Of a stretch of DNA of 64,000 nt, positions 27,531 to 38,074 are shown one piece after another. The stretch covers positions 24,827 through 88,826 of the forward strand of contig JBEVVR010000055.1 of the NCBI GenBank assembly GCA_040507035.1, read 5' to 3'. Below the pieces are notes generated by a model that worked only from the letters and a program-made list of their open reading frames with translations, was not told the origin of the DNA and did not search any database. The translations under genes were made by a program, and so were the position numbers. Within the stretch, counting starts at the first letter, position 1; the number at the start of each line of letters is the position of its first letter. The DNA comes from Thiodiazotropha sp040507035 (GTDB lineage Bacteria > Pseudomonadota > Gammaproteobacteria > Chromatiales > Chromatiaceae).

Positions 27531-29818
27531 ATTTGATCACAATGTTCCTGATACTGCTGGCTATTTCCAGCCTAAGCCAGGCAGTGTGGGACGATGATGA
27601 CCTGTTGATGCCCGACCAGGCTTTCCAGATATCCGGTCGCACCGATGGTACGGAGAAACTGCGGATTGAGTGGCTTATCGCGGACGGTTACTACATGTAC
27701 CGCGACAAGATCCACTTCGACAGCGATACCATCGGCATCGAGATCGGAGAGCCGACACTCTCCCCAGCGAAGATAAAAAACGACGAGTTCTTCGGTGAGG
27801 TCGCTGTCTATCGCAATAAGGCGATGGCGGAGATACCCATCCGCCGCATGCAGGGTTCCCAGGAAACCCTGATACTGAAGGCACGCTCACAGGGCTGTGC
27901 CGACCAGGGCATCTGTTTCCCACCACATGTCCAGGAGATCCGGCTGGCACTGCAGCCGATGCCGGCGGGCGAGCCTGCCGTAACCGCCGAGGAACCGTCC
28001 CTCGATATCGGTGGCAACGAGCCCAATCCCCTGTTCGACAACGACATGGAGGACGAACTGCTGGACCCCGAGGAGGCCTATCAACTCTCGGCCAAGGTAG
28101 AGGACGGAACCCATATTCGGCTCTACTGGAGCATTGCCGACGGCACCTACCTTTACCAAGACAAGATCGCGCTCTCCGTGGCTGACAACGACTCCGTCGC
28201 CCTGGGCGAGCTGAACCTACCCGAAGCGGAGATCAAAAAGGATTCGGTAAAACCCGACGGCTCCATAGGGGATGTTGCGGTCTACCATAAAGAGATCGAT
28301 CTCGTTGTTCCCCTGGTGCGAAGCACTACGGAGGCTGAGGAACTCATCCTCGAGGCGCGCTATCAGGGGTGCGCGGAGATCGGGGTATGCTATCCACCCA
28401 TCAGCAAGCAGTTCACCCTATCGCTGCCAGCCATAGCGGCGGCCCAGGCCGGTGAGATAGAGAGCGCAACTACAGCGCCCACACAGACCTCCACTGAGCC
28501 ACTCTCTGAACTGGATCAGATAACCGATACCCTGAAGGGGGGGTCGACGCTGCTCATTATCGGCGCCTTCTTCCTGCTTGGCCTGGGTCTCTCCTTCACC
28601 CCCTGCATCTTTCCCATGATCCCCATCCTTTCCGGTATCATCGCGGGACAGGGCGACAAGATCACCACGCAAAAGGCCTTCACCCTCTCCCTGGTCTATG
28701 TGTTGGCGATGGCGATCACCTATACCTTCGCCGGCGTCTTGGCCGGTCTGTTTGGTGGTAATCTGCAAGCCTATTTCCAAGACCCGTGGATCCTCAGTGC
28801 CTTCGCGCTGGTCTTCGTACTGCTGGCGTTCTCGATGTTCGGATTCTATGACCTGCAACTGCCCAGCAGCCTGCAGAGTCGACTCAGCGAAGTCAGTAAC
28901 AGACAACAGGGCGGCTCCCTCGGCGGTGTCGCCATCATGGGTTTTCTCTCCGCCCTGATCGTCGGCCCCTGTGTCGCGCCACCACTGGCAGGTGCGCTTA
29001 TCTACATCGGCCAGACCGGTGACGCTATGCTCGGCGGCCTGGCTCTGTTCGCCCTCAGCATGGGCATGGGAGCACCACTGATTGCCATCGGCACCTCCGC
29101 CGGCAAGCTGCTACCCCGCGCCGGTAGCTGGATGGATGCGGTCAAGGCTGTATTCGGCGTCGCCCTGTTGGGCGTTGCCATCATCATGCTTGAACGTATC
29201 ATCCCGGCCGCGATAGCAATGGCGCTGTGGGGCATCCTCTTCATTGTCTCCGCGATCTACATGGGTGCCTTGCGCAACCTAGAGATAGAGGCAAGCGGCT
29301 GGCAAAAACTCTGGAAGGGTCTTGGCTTTGTGTTTTTGGTCTATGGCACCTTGATGCTGGTCGGTGCGGCATCAGGGGGCAAAGACACCCTGCAACCACT
29401 ACGCGGGATTGCGATCGCCGGCGGTTCAGGGGCTGCAGCGAGTCACCAGGAGCTGAAGTTCAAGCGCATCAAGAGTCTCGAAGACCTGAATCAAGAGGTT
29501 GCCTTCGCCAGCAGCCAGGGGAGATCGGTGATGCTCGATTTCTATGCCGACTGGTGCGTCTCCTGTAAAGAGATGGAGAGATACACCTTCTCCGATCCCC
29601 AGGTCGTAGATACCCTCGCCAACACCCATCTGCTGCAGGCCGATGTCACCGCCAACGACGAGGTTGATCAGGCCCTGCTGCAGGGCCATTTCGGGCTGCC
29701 TGGACCACCGGCCATCATCTTCTACGGCAGCGACGGGCAAGAGCGCAGGAACTTTCGCCTGGTTGGCTTTATGCCTGCCGCTGAATTCAGCCAACACGCC
29801 GCCAGAGCCGTTCGTTAA
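27515..29818 (+). CDS. dsbD: Thiol:disulfide interchange protein DsbD with duplicated N-terminal domain
   Basis: 767 residues; the E. coli enzyme is about 565. A signal peptide (about 1-23) is followed by two nDsbD modules: about 32-150 with the pair Cys128/Cys134 (QGCADQGICFPP) and about 183-305 with Cys286/Cys292 (QGCAEIGVCYPP). The eight-helix membrane domain carries Cys364 (FTPCIFPM) and a later GPCVAPPL. The C-terminal thioredoxin domain has WCVSC. It passes electrons from cytoplasmic thioredoxin to periplasmic partners such as DsbC and cytochrome c maturation proteins. The duplicated electron-exit domain is the unusual feature. Confidence 0.95.
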   Translation: MHRRIDLITMFLILLAISSLSQAVWDDDDLLMPDQAFQISGRTDGTEKLRIEWLIADGYYMYRDKIHFDSDTIGIEIGEPTLSPAKIKNDEFFGEVAVYRNKAMAEIPIRRMQGSQETLILKARSQGCADQGICFPPHVQEIRLALQPMPAGEPAVTAEEPSLDIGGNEPNPLFDNDMEDELLDPEEAYQLSAKVEDGTHIRLYWSIADGTYLYQDKIALSVADNDSVALGELNLPEAEIKKDSVKPDGSIGDVAVYHKEIDLVVPLVRSTTEAEELILEARYQGCAEIGVCYPPISKQFTLSLPAIAAAQAGEIESATTAPTQTSTEPLSELDQITDTLKGGSTLLIIGAFFLLGLGLSFTPCIFPMIPILSGIIAGQGDKITTQKAFTLSLVYVLAMAITYTFAGVLAGLFGGNLQAYFQDPWILSAFALVFVLLAFSMFGFYDLQLPSSLQSRLSEVSNRQQGGSLGGVAIMGFLSALIVGPCVAPPLAGALIYIGQTGDAMLGGLALFALSMGMGAPLIAIGTSAGKLLPRAGSWMDAVKAVFGVALLGVAIIMLERIIPAAIAMALWGILFIVSAIYMGALRNLEIEASGWQKLWKGLGFVFLVYGTLMLVGAASGGKDTLQPLRGIAIAGGSGAAASHQELKFKRIKSLEDLNQEVAFASSQGRSVMLDFYADWCVSCKEMERYTFSDPQVVDTLANTHLLQADVTANDEVDQALLQGHFGLPGPPAIIFYGSDGQERRNFRLVGFMPAAEFSQHAARAVR

Positions 29819-29984
29819 CTTGCGACGATCTTGGCAAGTACTGCATTGAAACTGGACAAAATCGCGCTGATCTTGCAGAATCTAACGATTCTTGCAAAAC
29901 CCCTCTAAATCCTAGCTTAAGGGACGCTATCGAATCCGGGAGTGGAGGGGAAGTTGTGCTTTTTTCTGCCCTGGAATATCGATA

Positions 29985-30425
29985 ATGACAACCATCCTGG
30001 TACTCAATGGCCCAAATCTAAACCTGCTAGGCAGCCGTGAGCCCAACCACTACGGCCAGGAGACCTTGGATGCCATTCAGCAACGTCTGCAAAGCAGGGC
30101 CAAGGAATTTGGTTTTAACATCGATTTCCGTCAGAGTAATGCGGAACACGAACTGCTCGAGTGGATACACCAAGCCAACCAAAACGGTGTTGGTTTCATC
30201 ATTATCAACCCGGCAGCCTTCACCCATACCAGCGTAGCCTTGAGAGATGCATTATTGGCATCAGCCATACCCTACATTGAAGTCCATCTCTCGAATGTAC
30301 ATGCCAGAGAGGAGTTTCGAAAACACTCCTACTTTTCGGATAGAGCCGAAGGTGTGATCACCGGCCTGGGAGCTGAGGGCTATGAATTCGCCTTGCAAGC
30401 CGCAGCCAAGCGGCTCAACAAATAA
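29985..30425 (+). CDS. aroQ: Type II 3-dehydroquinate dehydratase
   Basis: 146 residues. The N-terminal ILVLNGPNLNLLGSREPNHY contains the catalytic Tyr loop. IINPAAFTHTSVALRDAL and EVHLSNVHAREEFRKHSYFS carry the other active-site residues. It performs the third step of the shikimate pathway as a dodecamer. It precedes accB-accC, the order found in many gammaproteobacteria. Confidence 0.97.
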   Translation: MTTILVLNGPNLNLLGSREPNHYGQETLDAIQQRLQSRAKEFGFNIDFRQSNAEHELLEWIHQANQNGVGFIIINPAAFTHTSVALRDALLASAIPYIEVHLSNVHAREEFRKHSYFSDRAEGVITGLGAEGYEFALQAAAKRLNK

Positions 30426-30443
30426 TTTTAGAGACAGGTCAAC

Positions 30444-30902
30444 ATGGATATTCGCAAAGTAAAAAAACTGATTGAATTGCTGGAGGAGTCCGACGTCGCG
30501 GAGATCGAAATTCACGAAGGAGAGGAGTCGGTCAGAATCAGCCGTCAAAGCTCGATACCTGCGGCGGTTGCCATCCCGAGTCTGCCTCCTCAGGCAGCAG
30601 TGGCCCAGCCAGCTGTTGCCGCAGCAGCCGCAGCGCCCGAACCTCAAGCAGCCGCGGACGAGATCCAGGGGCACAGTGTAAACTCCCCCATGGTTGGGAC
30701 CTTCTACCGCTCTCCGTCCCCGGGCAGTAAACCATTCGTGGAGGAGGGCCAAACGGTCGCAGCTGGCGATACCCTGTGTATCATTGAAGCCATGAAGATT
30801 CTCAACCAGATAGAATCTGATAAAACGGGAACCGTGAAGCAGATATTGGTTGAAAACGGTCAGCCCGTGGAATACAACGAACCGCTATTCATCATTGATT
30901 GA
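30444..30902 (+). CDS. accB: Biotin carboxyl carrier protein of acetyl-CoA carboxylase
   Basis: 152 residues. An N-terminal helix is followed by an Ala/Pro-rich linker (about 45-75) and a biotinyl domain with the target Lys in CIIEAMKILNQIE and the thumb segment SPSPGSKPFVEEGQ. It carries carboxybiotin between AccC and the carboxyltransferase. It lies 18 bases after aroQ; accC begins 9 bases after its stop. Confidence 0.97.
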   Translation: MDIRKVKKLIELLEESDVAEIEIHEGEESVRISRQSSIPAAVAIPSLPPQAAVAQPAVAAAAAAPEPQAAADEIQGHSVNSPMVGTFYRSPSPGSKPFVEEGQTVAAGDTLCIIEAMKILNQIESDKTGTVKQILVENGQPVEYNEPLFIID

Positions 30903-30910
30903 GTGAACCC

Positions 30911-32251
30911 ATGATAGACAAGATTGTTATCGCCAATCGTGGTGAGATCGCATTGCGCATCCTACGCGCCTGTAAAGAGCTTGGCATCAAGACCGTTGCC
31001 GTCCACTCTGAAGCCGATCGAGACCTGAAACATGTGCTGCTTGCGGATGAGTCGGTCTGCATAGGACCTGCCCCCTCCAGCGAAAGTTATCTCAACATTC
31101 CGGCAATCATCAGCGCTGCCGAAGTAACGGATTCGGTAGCCATCCACCCCGGGTACGGTTTTCTATCAGAAAACGCCGATTTCGCGGAGCGGGTGGAAAA
31201 CAGCGGTTTTATCTTTATCGGCCCGAAGGCAGACACGATTCGCATCATGGGCGACAAAGTGGCTGCCATCGACGCCATGCGCAAGGCCAATGTACCGACA
31301 GTGCCTGGTTCCAACGGCCCCTTGGATAACAATGCCAAGCTCACCAGAAAGGTGGCAAATGAGATTGGCTACCCCGTGATCATCAAAGCCGCCGGTGGCG
31401 GTGGTGGAAGAGGTATGCGTGTTGTGCATTCCGAGGCGACACTGCTCAACGCGGTGGCAATGACCAAAGCCGAAGCTGAAGCCGCATTCGGCAATGGCAC
31501 TGTTTACATGGAGAAGTTCCTCGGTAACCCACGCCATGTGGAGTTTCAGGTGCTATCCGACACCCACGGCAACGCGATTCACCTGGGTGAGCGCGACTGC
31601 TCAATGCAACGCCGCCACCAAAAGGTAGTGGAAGAGGCACCCGCTCCAGGGATTACCGAACAACAACGGAAGGATGTCGGAGAGCGCTGTGCCGAGGCGT
31701 GTCGCCAGATCGGCTATCGCGGCGCAGGCACCTTCGAATTTCTTTATGAGGATGGTGAATTCTACTTCATCGAGATGAATACCCGGGTACAAGTGGAGCA
31801 TCCGGTAACCGAGCTGATAACCGGAATAGACATTGTCAAACAGCAGATCCTGATCGCCGCGGGTGAACCACTGAGTTACAGCCAGGACGAGATCAAGCTC
31901 GAAGGCCATGCGGTGGAGTGCCGAATCAACGCCGAAGATCCGGAGAATTTCCTCCCCAGCCCGGGCACCATCGACCAACTCCATACCCCCGGAGGCCCCG
32001 GGGTCCGCGTCGATACCCATATCTACAATGGCTATAGGGTACCGCCCTACTACGACTCCATGATCGGAAAACTGGTCACCCATGGCGAGACCCGCGAAGC
32101 GGCCATCGCGCGGATGCGTATTGCCCTCCAGGAGATGGTGATCTCCGGGATCAAGACAAATATACCGCTACATCTCGACATTATGCGTGACAGTGCATTC
32201 AACGAAGGTGGGGCCAATATCCACTACCTGGAAAAGAAACTAGGACTCTAA
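30911..32251 (+). CDS. accC: Biotin carboxylase subunit of acetyl-CoA carboxylase
   Basis: 446 residues from the ATG at 30911 (MIDKIVIANRGEIALRIL), which aligns with the family start; a TTG at 30899 would overlap accB. ATP-grasp fold with the glycine loop AAGGGGGRGMRVV. The catalytic region FEFLYEDGEFYFIEMNTRVQ and VEHPVTE are intact. It carboxylates the biotin on AccB with bicarbonate and ATP, the first step of fatty-acid synthesis. Confidence 0.98.
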   Translation: MIDKIVIANRGEIALRILRACKELGIKTVAVHSEADRDLKHVLLADESVCIGPAPSSESYLNIPAIISAAEVTDSVAIHPGYGFLSENADFAERVENSGFIFIGPKADTIRIMGDKVAAIDAMRKANVPTVPGSNGPLDNNAKLTRKVANEIGYPVIIKAAGGGGGRGMRVVHSEATLLNAVAMTKAEAEAAFGNGTVYMEKFLGNPRHVEFQVLSDTHGNAIHLGERDCSMQRRHQKVVEEAPAPGITEQQRKDVGERCAEACRQIGYRGAGTFEFLYEDGEFYFIEMNTRVQVEHPVTELITGIDIVKQQILIAAGEPLSYSQDEIKLEGHAVECRINAEDPENFLPSPGTIDQLHTPGGPGVRVDTHIYNGYRVPPYYDSMIGKLVTHGETREAAIARMRIALQEMVISGIKTNIPLHLDIMRDSAFNEGGANIHYLEKKLGL

Positions 32252-32257
32252 CTAAAG

Positions 32258-32315
32258 AGTTTTGAGTTGTGAGTTGTGAGTTATAAGCTAGGTGCTGCCT
32301 TCTCAACTCAAAACT
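32258..32315. repeat. 11-bp perfect inverted repeat between accC and prmA
   Basis: AGTTTTGAGTT (32258-32268) and AACTCAAAACT (32305-32315) are exact inverted copies separated by 36 bases, with a further run of related GAGTT/AACTC words around them. It could fold in the accC transcript and end with A-rich sequence rather than a T run, so a standard terminator is not supported. Confidence 0.5.
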
Positions 32316-32344
32316 AAAAAACTAAAAACTCATCACTCGTAGCT

Positions 32345-33220
32345 ATGTGGTTGCAGCTTTCAATCGATTGCAGTGAGACCGAGGCCCCCTTGCTGGAGTT
32401 GGTGTTTGAGAACCTTGGCGCATCCTCTGTCACCATGGGTGATGCCGGCGACCAGCCGCTGCTCGAGACGCCACCCGATTCAAAACAGCTGTGGCGGCAA
32501 ACCCGGGTCAGCGCACTCTTCGAGGGCGAACAGGACCCACTGATCCTGCGGGACTCCCTCGCCTTGTTTCTAGATCCCGAGCTGATCGCAAGATTACGCT
32601 GGGAACGTATCGAGGATAGGATCTGGGAGCGGGTGTGGCTGGATCACTTTAAACCCATGGCATTCGGTCGGCGTTTATGGGTCTGCCCTGCCGGAGAAAG
32701 GATCGAGCATGATGAGGCCGTGGTGATCCAGCTCGATCCGGGGTTGGCCTTCGGCACGGGCACTCACCCTACCACCGCCCTCTGCCTGGAGTGGCTGGAT
32801 GCCCAGGAGTTGTCTGCAAAGAGCGTCCTCGACTACGGCTGCGGCTCCGGCATACTCGCTATCGCCGCACTGAAACTCGGCGCCGCCTCCGCTGTTGCCG
32901 TCGATCATGATCCACAAGCCTTGATCGCCACTAGAGACAATGGTCGAAAGAACAACGTCTCTGACCGCCTGATCACCTGTCTACCTGACGATCTCCCACA
33001 GACACAGTTTGACCTCCTGGTGGCAAACATTCTTGCCGCTCCGCTGATCCAACTGGCGACCGATCTTGCCAAGCACATCAGAAGCGGAGGCCATTTCGCA
33101 CTCTCCGGGATTCTTCTGGAGCAGCAAGCGGAAGTGGCCTCCCACTACCTGCCTTTCGCCACATTGGCGCCATGCAAACAACAACAAGAGTGGATGCTGA
33201 TCAGTGGCACCATCAAATAA
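32345..33220 (+). CDS. prmA: Ribosomal protein L11 methyltransferase
   Basis: 291 residues. An N-terminal substrate-binding domain (MWLQLSIDCSETEAPLLEL) precedes a class I methyltransferase fold with GLAFGTGTHPTTALCLEWLD and the SAM loop VLDYGCGSGILAIAALKLGA. It trimethylates L11. It sits in the conserved aroQ-accBC-prmA-dusB-fis order. Confidence 0.97.
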   Translation: MWLQLSIDCSETEAPLLELVFENLGASSVTMGDAGDQPLLETPPDSKQLWRQTRVSALFEGEQDPLILRDSLALFLDPELIARLRWERIEDRIWERVWLDHFKPMAFGRRLWVCPAGERIEHDEAVVIQLDPGLAFGTGTHPTTALCLEWLDAQELSAKSVLDYGCGSGILAIAALKLGAASAVAVDHDPQALIATRDNGRKNNVSDRLITCLPDDLPQTQFDLLVANILAAPLIQLATDLAKHIRSGGHFALSGILLEQQAEVASHYLPFATLAPCKQQQEWMLISGTIK

Positions 33221-33368
33221 CTCTTTGGATAAAGGGCGCTACCGCAGGCAGCAAGAGCCGGGGCCCCAATACCTACAGCCCAATAATCAACAAAGAGCTT
33301 GCCTGCCGATTAGCTTCGGTCTAACGTAGTGAAGTAAGTGAAGTATTGATAGATTGAATTCTGAATAC

Positions 33369-34604
33369 ATGTTTACCCAGTGCCAACACTGCCTAACCAT
33401 GTTCCGCATCACCCCGGAACAACTCAAGGCCGCCGACGGAAGAGTACGCTGTTGTCAATGTAACAACGTATTCAACGCACTTGAGAGCCTTATGGAGTCA
33501 CCCGCTCCATTTATCAACTCTGCATTCCATACAGAATCCACGACTGACCGGCAACTCGAATCTCCCGGCAGCGCAGACTCGTCACCAATCGGCGAGGAAA
33601 GCACCACAAATGGGTTGCTTGTCGAATCAAATTTGGTTAGCGACAGTGAGGTTGAGAAGTCCCTTGATGCCTTGGCTGACGACAGCTCCACGATTCAACG
33701 CCTATCCGAAGAAGCAATCCTGGAGGCGGGCGAACAAAACCCGGAGGATGACAGCCAAGGCCAATATATTCTTGAGCAGGACGACGGCCTTGAAACAGAA
33801 CCCGAGTATTTCGCCGCCGGTACCGAATCACAGATGTCCGAACTGCTGGATCGGGATTCCGCATCGCTGCTGCTGGAAGAGAGGCAGGATGAAGAGAACC
33901 TGGCCGATGTCATCTCCCTGGAGGCTGTTGACAAGGCGTTTCCGGATACCGACCAGCCGGAGACTTCTGACCAAGAGCCAGATCACCCGGAACCAGAGAA
34001 ACCATTGGCGGAAGAGGAGCCTCCAGCAGAGCCGCACTCTACCCCGGCAATCGAGGAGGATGCAGCCCCACGGGATTCAGTGGATGATTTCTCTCGTTTT
34101 ACCTTCGAGGAGGAGTACGAAACCCCAAAACCCAACAAATACAGGTACTACTGGATGCTGGGCTCTCTCCTTCTGCTCCTCCCCCTGGGTGGTCAAATCA
34201 CATGGTATGCCAGGGACAGCCTTGTCAATCACGAGCTTGGACGAGACCTGCTACAGGGTCTGTGTAGCATTGCCAGATGTCAAGTACCTATCCGTAGAAA
34301 TACCGAACAGATCGTCATCAGTGAACGCGCCCTCACCACTCATCCGGAGAAGCAGGATGTACTATCGCTGAAACTCGAAATGGTCAACGCCGCTGCCTTT
34401 CAGCAACCTTTTCCAAGGCTGCAATTGAGTCTCTATAACGACATGGGAAAACTCATAGCGAGACGAACCTTCCTACCACACGAGTATCGATCGGAACCCG
34501 ATAATGAGTATCAAATGATGCCCAAGCTTAAGGCCGTGCAGGTTGAGCTTGAGCTACTCGACCCAGGAAACGAAGTCACAGGTTTCAAGTTCGACTTTCT
34601 ATAG
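33369..34604 (+). CDS. MJ0042 zinc-ribbon and DUF3426 membrane protein
   Basis: 411 residues from the ATG at 33369 (MFTQCQHCLTMFRITPEQLK). An N-terminal zinc ribbon has CxxC at 5-8 and a second CCQC pair. A long acidic, low-complexity middle follows (about 50-245, many Glu/Asp/Ser/Pro). One membrane segment lies near 263-283 (YYWMLGSLLLLLPLGGQITW), with a DUF3426 domain after it (about 290-411). The function is not known; Cys-rich N-terminus inside, DUF3426 outside is the predicted topology. It is inserted between prmA and dusB. Confidence 0.85.
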   Translation: MFTQCQHCLTMFRITPEQLKAADGRVRCCQCNNVFNALESLMESPAPFINSAFHTESTTDRQLESPGSADSSPIGEESTTNGLLVESNLVSDSEVEKSLDALADDSSTIQRLSEEAILEAGEQNPEDDSQGQYILEQDDGLETEPEYFAAGTESQMSELLDRDSASLLLEERQDEENLADVISLEAVDKAFPDTDQPETSDQEPDHPEPEKPLAEEEPPAEPHSTPAIEEDAAPRDSVDDFSRFTFEEEYETPKPNKYRYYWMLGSLLLLLPLGGQITWYARDSLVNHELGRDLLQGLCSIARCQVPIRRNTEQIVISERALTTHPEKQDVLSLKLEMVNAAAFQQPFPRLQLSLYNDMGKLIARRTFLPHEYRSEPDNEYQMMPKLKAVQVELELLDPGNEVTGFKFDFL

Positions 34605-35049
34605 TCATACGATTGCCATTTGTGATGACAGCTGGCTTTAAATAATTAGACAACCCATACGTCCTCCTCGTCTTGCATTAAACATTAGTCACGATATAGA
34701 TGCATTGTCATTGAAGAGAGCATGCCCAGCACCCTTGATAGGCGCCAACATAGCAAACTGTAAAAAAGTTCGACACTCAACGATCTGTCAATTTTAGTAA
34801 GGAATTAAATTCTACATAAAGAATTTACAATCCGTTCACTGCTGTGCCAGATCAACCCTTCTTTCACATATATGCCCAAGATTTAATAGCTTATTCATGA
34901 CCCTTCCAGCCAATTCGCAAGTCGCCTTCTCGGCACCATTTGTATGAGATCAATTCAATCTCATTTTGCCTTTGATTCCACCAAGAATTAGCGGTAGTAT
35001 CCCAACCCCTTCTTCTCCCATGACTGGCCTCTGATGAGTGGCAAATTGG
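34605..35049. other. Long leader region upstream of dusB-fis
   Basis: 445 bases, AT-rich, without a supported gene. The 3' part carries the promoter listed separately. Long upstream regions rich in A/T tracts are usual for fis, which binds its own promoter, but I did not identify specific Fis sites. Confidence 0.5.
34972..35000 (+). promoter_or_regulatory. Predicted promoter of the dusB-fis operon
   Basis: TTGATT (34972-34977), a 17-base spacer, and TAGTAT (34995-35000), followed by the GC-rich discriminator CCCAACCCC. Such a discriminator is typical of growth-rate and ppGpp-regulated promoters such as fis. Prediction only. Confidence 0.45.
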
Positions 35050-36036
35050 ATGCAAATTGGACCCTATAAATTAGAGAACAATCTGCTTTTGGCGCCTATG
35101 GCCGGCGTCACTGACAGGCCATTCAGAAATCTTTGCAGGGAGATGGGGGCTGCACTCGCTGTTTCCGAGATGGTCTCTTGTGATGCCTCACTCCGAGGCA
35201 CTAGAAAGACTGTGAAACGTCTTGACCATGATGGCGAGCAAGGTCCGATCAGTGTACAGATTGTCGGAGCGGAACCTGAGCAGATGGCGAATGCAGCAGT
35301 AACAAATGTCGCCAACGGCGCGCAGATAATCGATATAAATATGGGATGTCCAGCAAAAAAGGTATGTAAGCGCGCAGCCGGTTCCGCACTATTGCAAGAC
35401 GAAGCTCTGGTTACCAAACTGTTGGATGCCGTAGTCAATGCCGTCGATGTCCCGGTAACGCTGAAGATCCGCACCGGGACGGATCCGCAAAACCGAAACG
35501 GTGTGCGCATCGCTAGAATAGCAGAGGCGGCCGGCATCCAGGCCATCGCCGTACATGGACGCACCCGTGCCTGCAAGTTTTCCGGCAGTGCGGAGTACGA
35601 AACCATCCGCGACATCAAACAATCAGTCAAGATTCCGATAATTGCCAATGGAGACATCGATTCACCGCAGAAAGCCGCTTTGGTATTGAAGCGTACCGGC
35701 GCCGATGCATTAATGATCGGTCGCGCAGCGCAAGGACGCCCATGGATTTTCAATGAGATCAACCACTACCTCGCTACCGGCACTACCTTGCCGGAGCCCG
35801 ATCTCAGTTGGGTTGCAGACACCCTTATGGAGCATGTCAGGCAACTATATGATTTTTACGGGGAGTACCTTGGCATACGCATCGCGCGAAAACACATTGC
35901 CTGGTACAGTAGGGGGCGCCCTGAAGGCGCTGTTTTCAGGAACAAAATAAACTACACGGAAACTGCCTCACAACAGATGCAGGCCATACGTGACTATTTT
36001 GATTGCCTACAAAACAAAGGGGATTTGGCGGCATGA
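35050..36036 (+). CDS. dusB: tRNA-dihydrouridine synthase B
   Basis: 328 residues from the ATG at 35050 (MQIGPYKLENNLLLAPMAGV), which aligns with E. coli DusB; an upstream GTG at 35038 is less likely. TIM-barrel FMN enzyme with INMGCPAKKVCKRAAGSALL holding the catalytic Cys, and AVHGRTRACKFSGSAEY. It reduces uridines in the tRNA D-loop. Its stop overlaps the fis start (ATGA). Confidence 0.97.
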   Translation: MQIGPYKLENNLLLAPMAGVTDRPFRNLCREMGAALAVSEMVSCDASLRGTRKTVKRLDHDGEQGPISVQIVGAEPEQMANAAVTNVANGAQIIDINMGCPAKKVCKRAAGSALLQDEALVTKLLDAVVNAVDVPVTLKIRTGTDPQNRNGVRIARIAEAAGIQAIAVHGRTRACKFSGSAEYETIRDIKQSVKIPIIANGDIDSPQKAALVLKRTGADALMIGRAAQGRPWIFNEINHYLATGTTLPEPDLSWVADTLMEHVRQLYDFYGEYLGIRIARKHIAWYSRGRPEGAVFRNKINYTETASQQMQAIRDYFDCLQNKGDLAA

Positions 36037-36329
36037 TGATTGAAGCTGTTCTAATCAATAAAGAGAAACAGGATTATCTGACAGTAACACACAGTAAGAA
36101 ATCTGAACCTTTGCGTCAGTGCGTCAGCGATGCAATGCAGCGCTATTTCAAAAATCTTGATGGCCACGGCGCAAACAATCTCTATCGTTTGGTAATGAAC
36201 GAAGTTGAAGCGCCGCTGTTGGAGAGCGTGATGAAGCATACCGGTGGCAATCAGTCTCAAGCGGCATCAATTCTGGGTATTAGTCGAAGCACCTTGCGCA
36301 AAAAGCTCTCCCAATACGATCTCGACTGA
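36033..36329 (+). CDS. fis: Nucleoid-associated protein Fis
   Basis: 98 residues from the ATG at 36033. The C-terminal helix-turn-helix reads GGNQSQAASILGISRSTLRK, nearly the classical Fis motif. It bends DNA and controls rRNA, tRNA and other genes. The start is coupled to dusB by a 4-base overlap. A longer open frame upstream (from 36003) lies inside dusB and is not used. Confidence 0.97.
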   Translation: MMIEAVLINKEKQDYLTVTHSKKSEPLRQCVSDAMQRYFKNLDGHGANNLYRLVMNEVEAPLLESVMKHTGGNQSQAASILGISRSTLRKKLSQYDLD

Positions 36330-36363
36330 CGTACTTATTCACCTTTTTGGAATTTTCAAAAAC

Positions 36364-37923
<1,560 letters not shown>

Positions 37924-37944
37924 GCCGTGTTGTATCAGATTGTT

Positions 37945-38048
37945 ATAACGCAATGAGCGCAATAAAACGCAACGGACGCAAAGTGAGCTTAAAGCAAACC
38001 AGAAATTTACTATGCGTCCTTTGCGTTTCCTTGCGAACTCTGCGTTAT
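37945..38048. repeat. Imperfect inverted repeat of about 39 bp between purH and purD
   Basis: The left arm (37945-37983) begins ATAACGCAATGAGCGC and includes AACGCAACGGACGCAAAG. The right arm (38010-38048), read on the other strand, begins ATAACGCAGAGTTCGC and includes AACGCAAAGGACGCATAG. The arms match at most positions and enclose 26 bases. It looks like a dispersed palindromic intergenic element rather than a terminator (no T run). Confidence 0.6.
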
Positions 38049-38074
38049 AGTCCTCCTTCCGGAATCATCTCATT

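Noticed and set aside
32252..32344. Terminator between accC and prmA
   Set aside because: The inverted repeat is AT-rich, widely spaced and followed by A runs rather than T; it may fold but is not a standard terminator.
36244..36363. Longer N-terminus for PurH
   Set aside because: It would run back through fis; the family start MASIKRALISVSDK at 36364 is clear.
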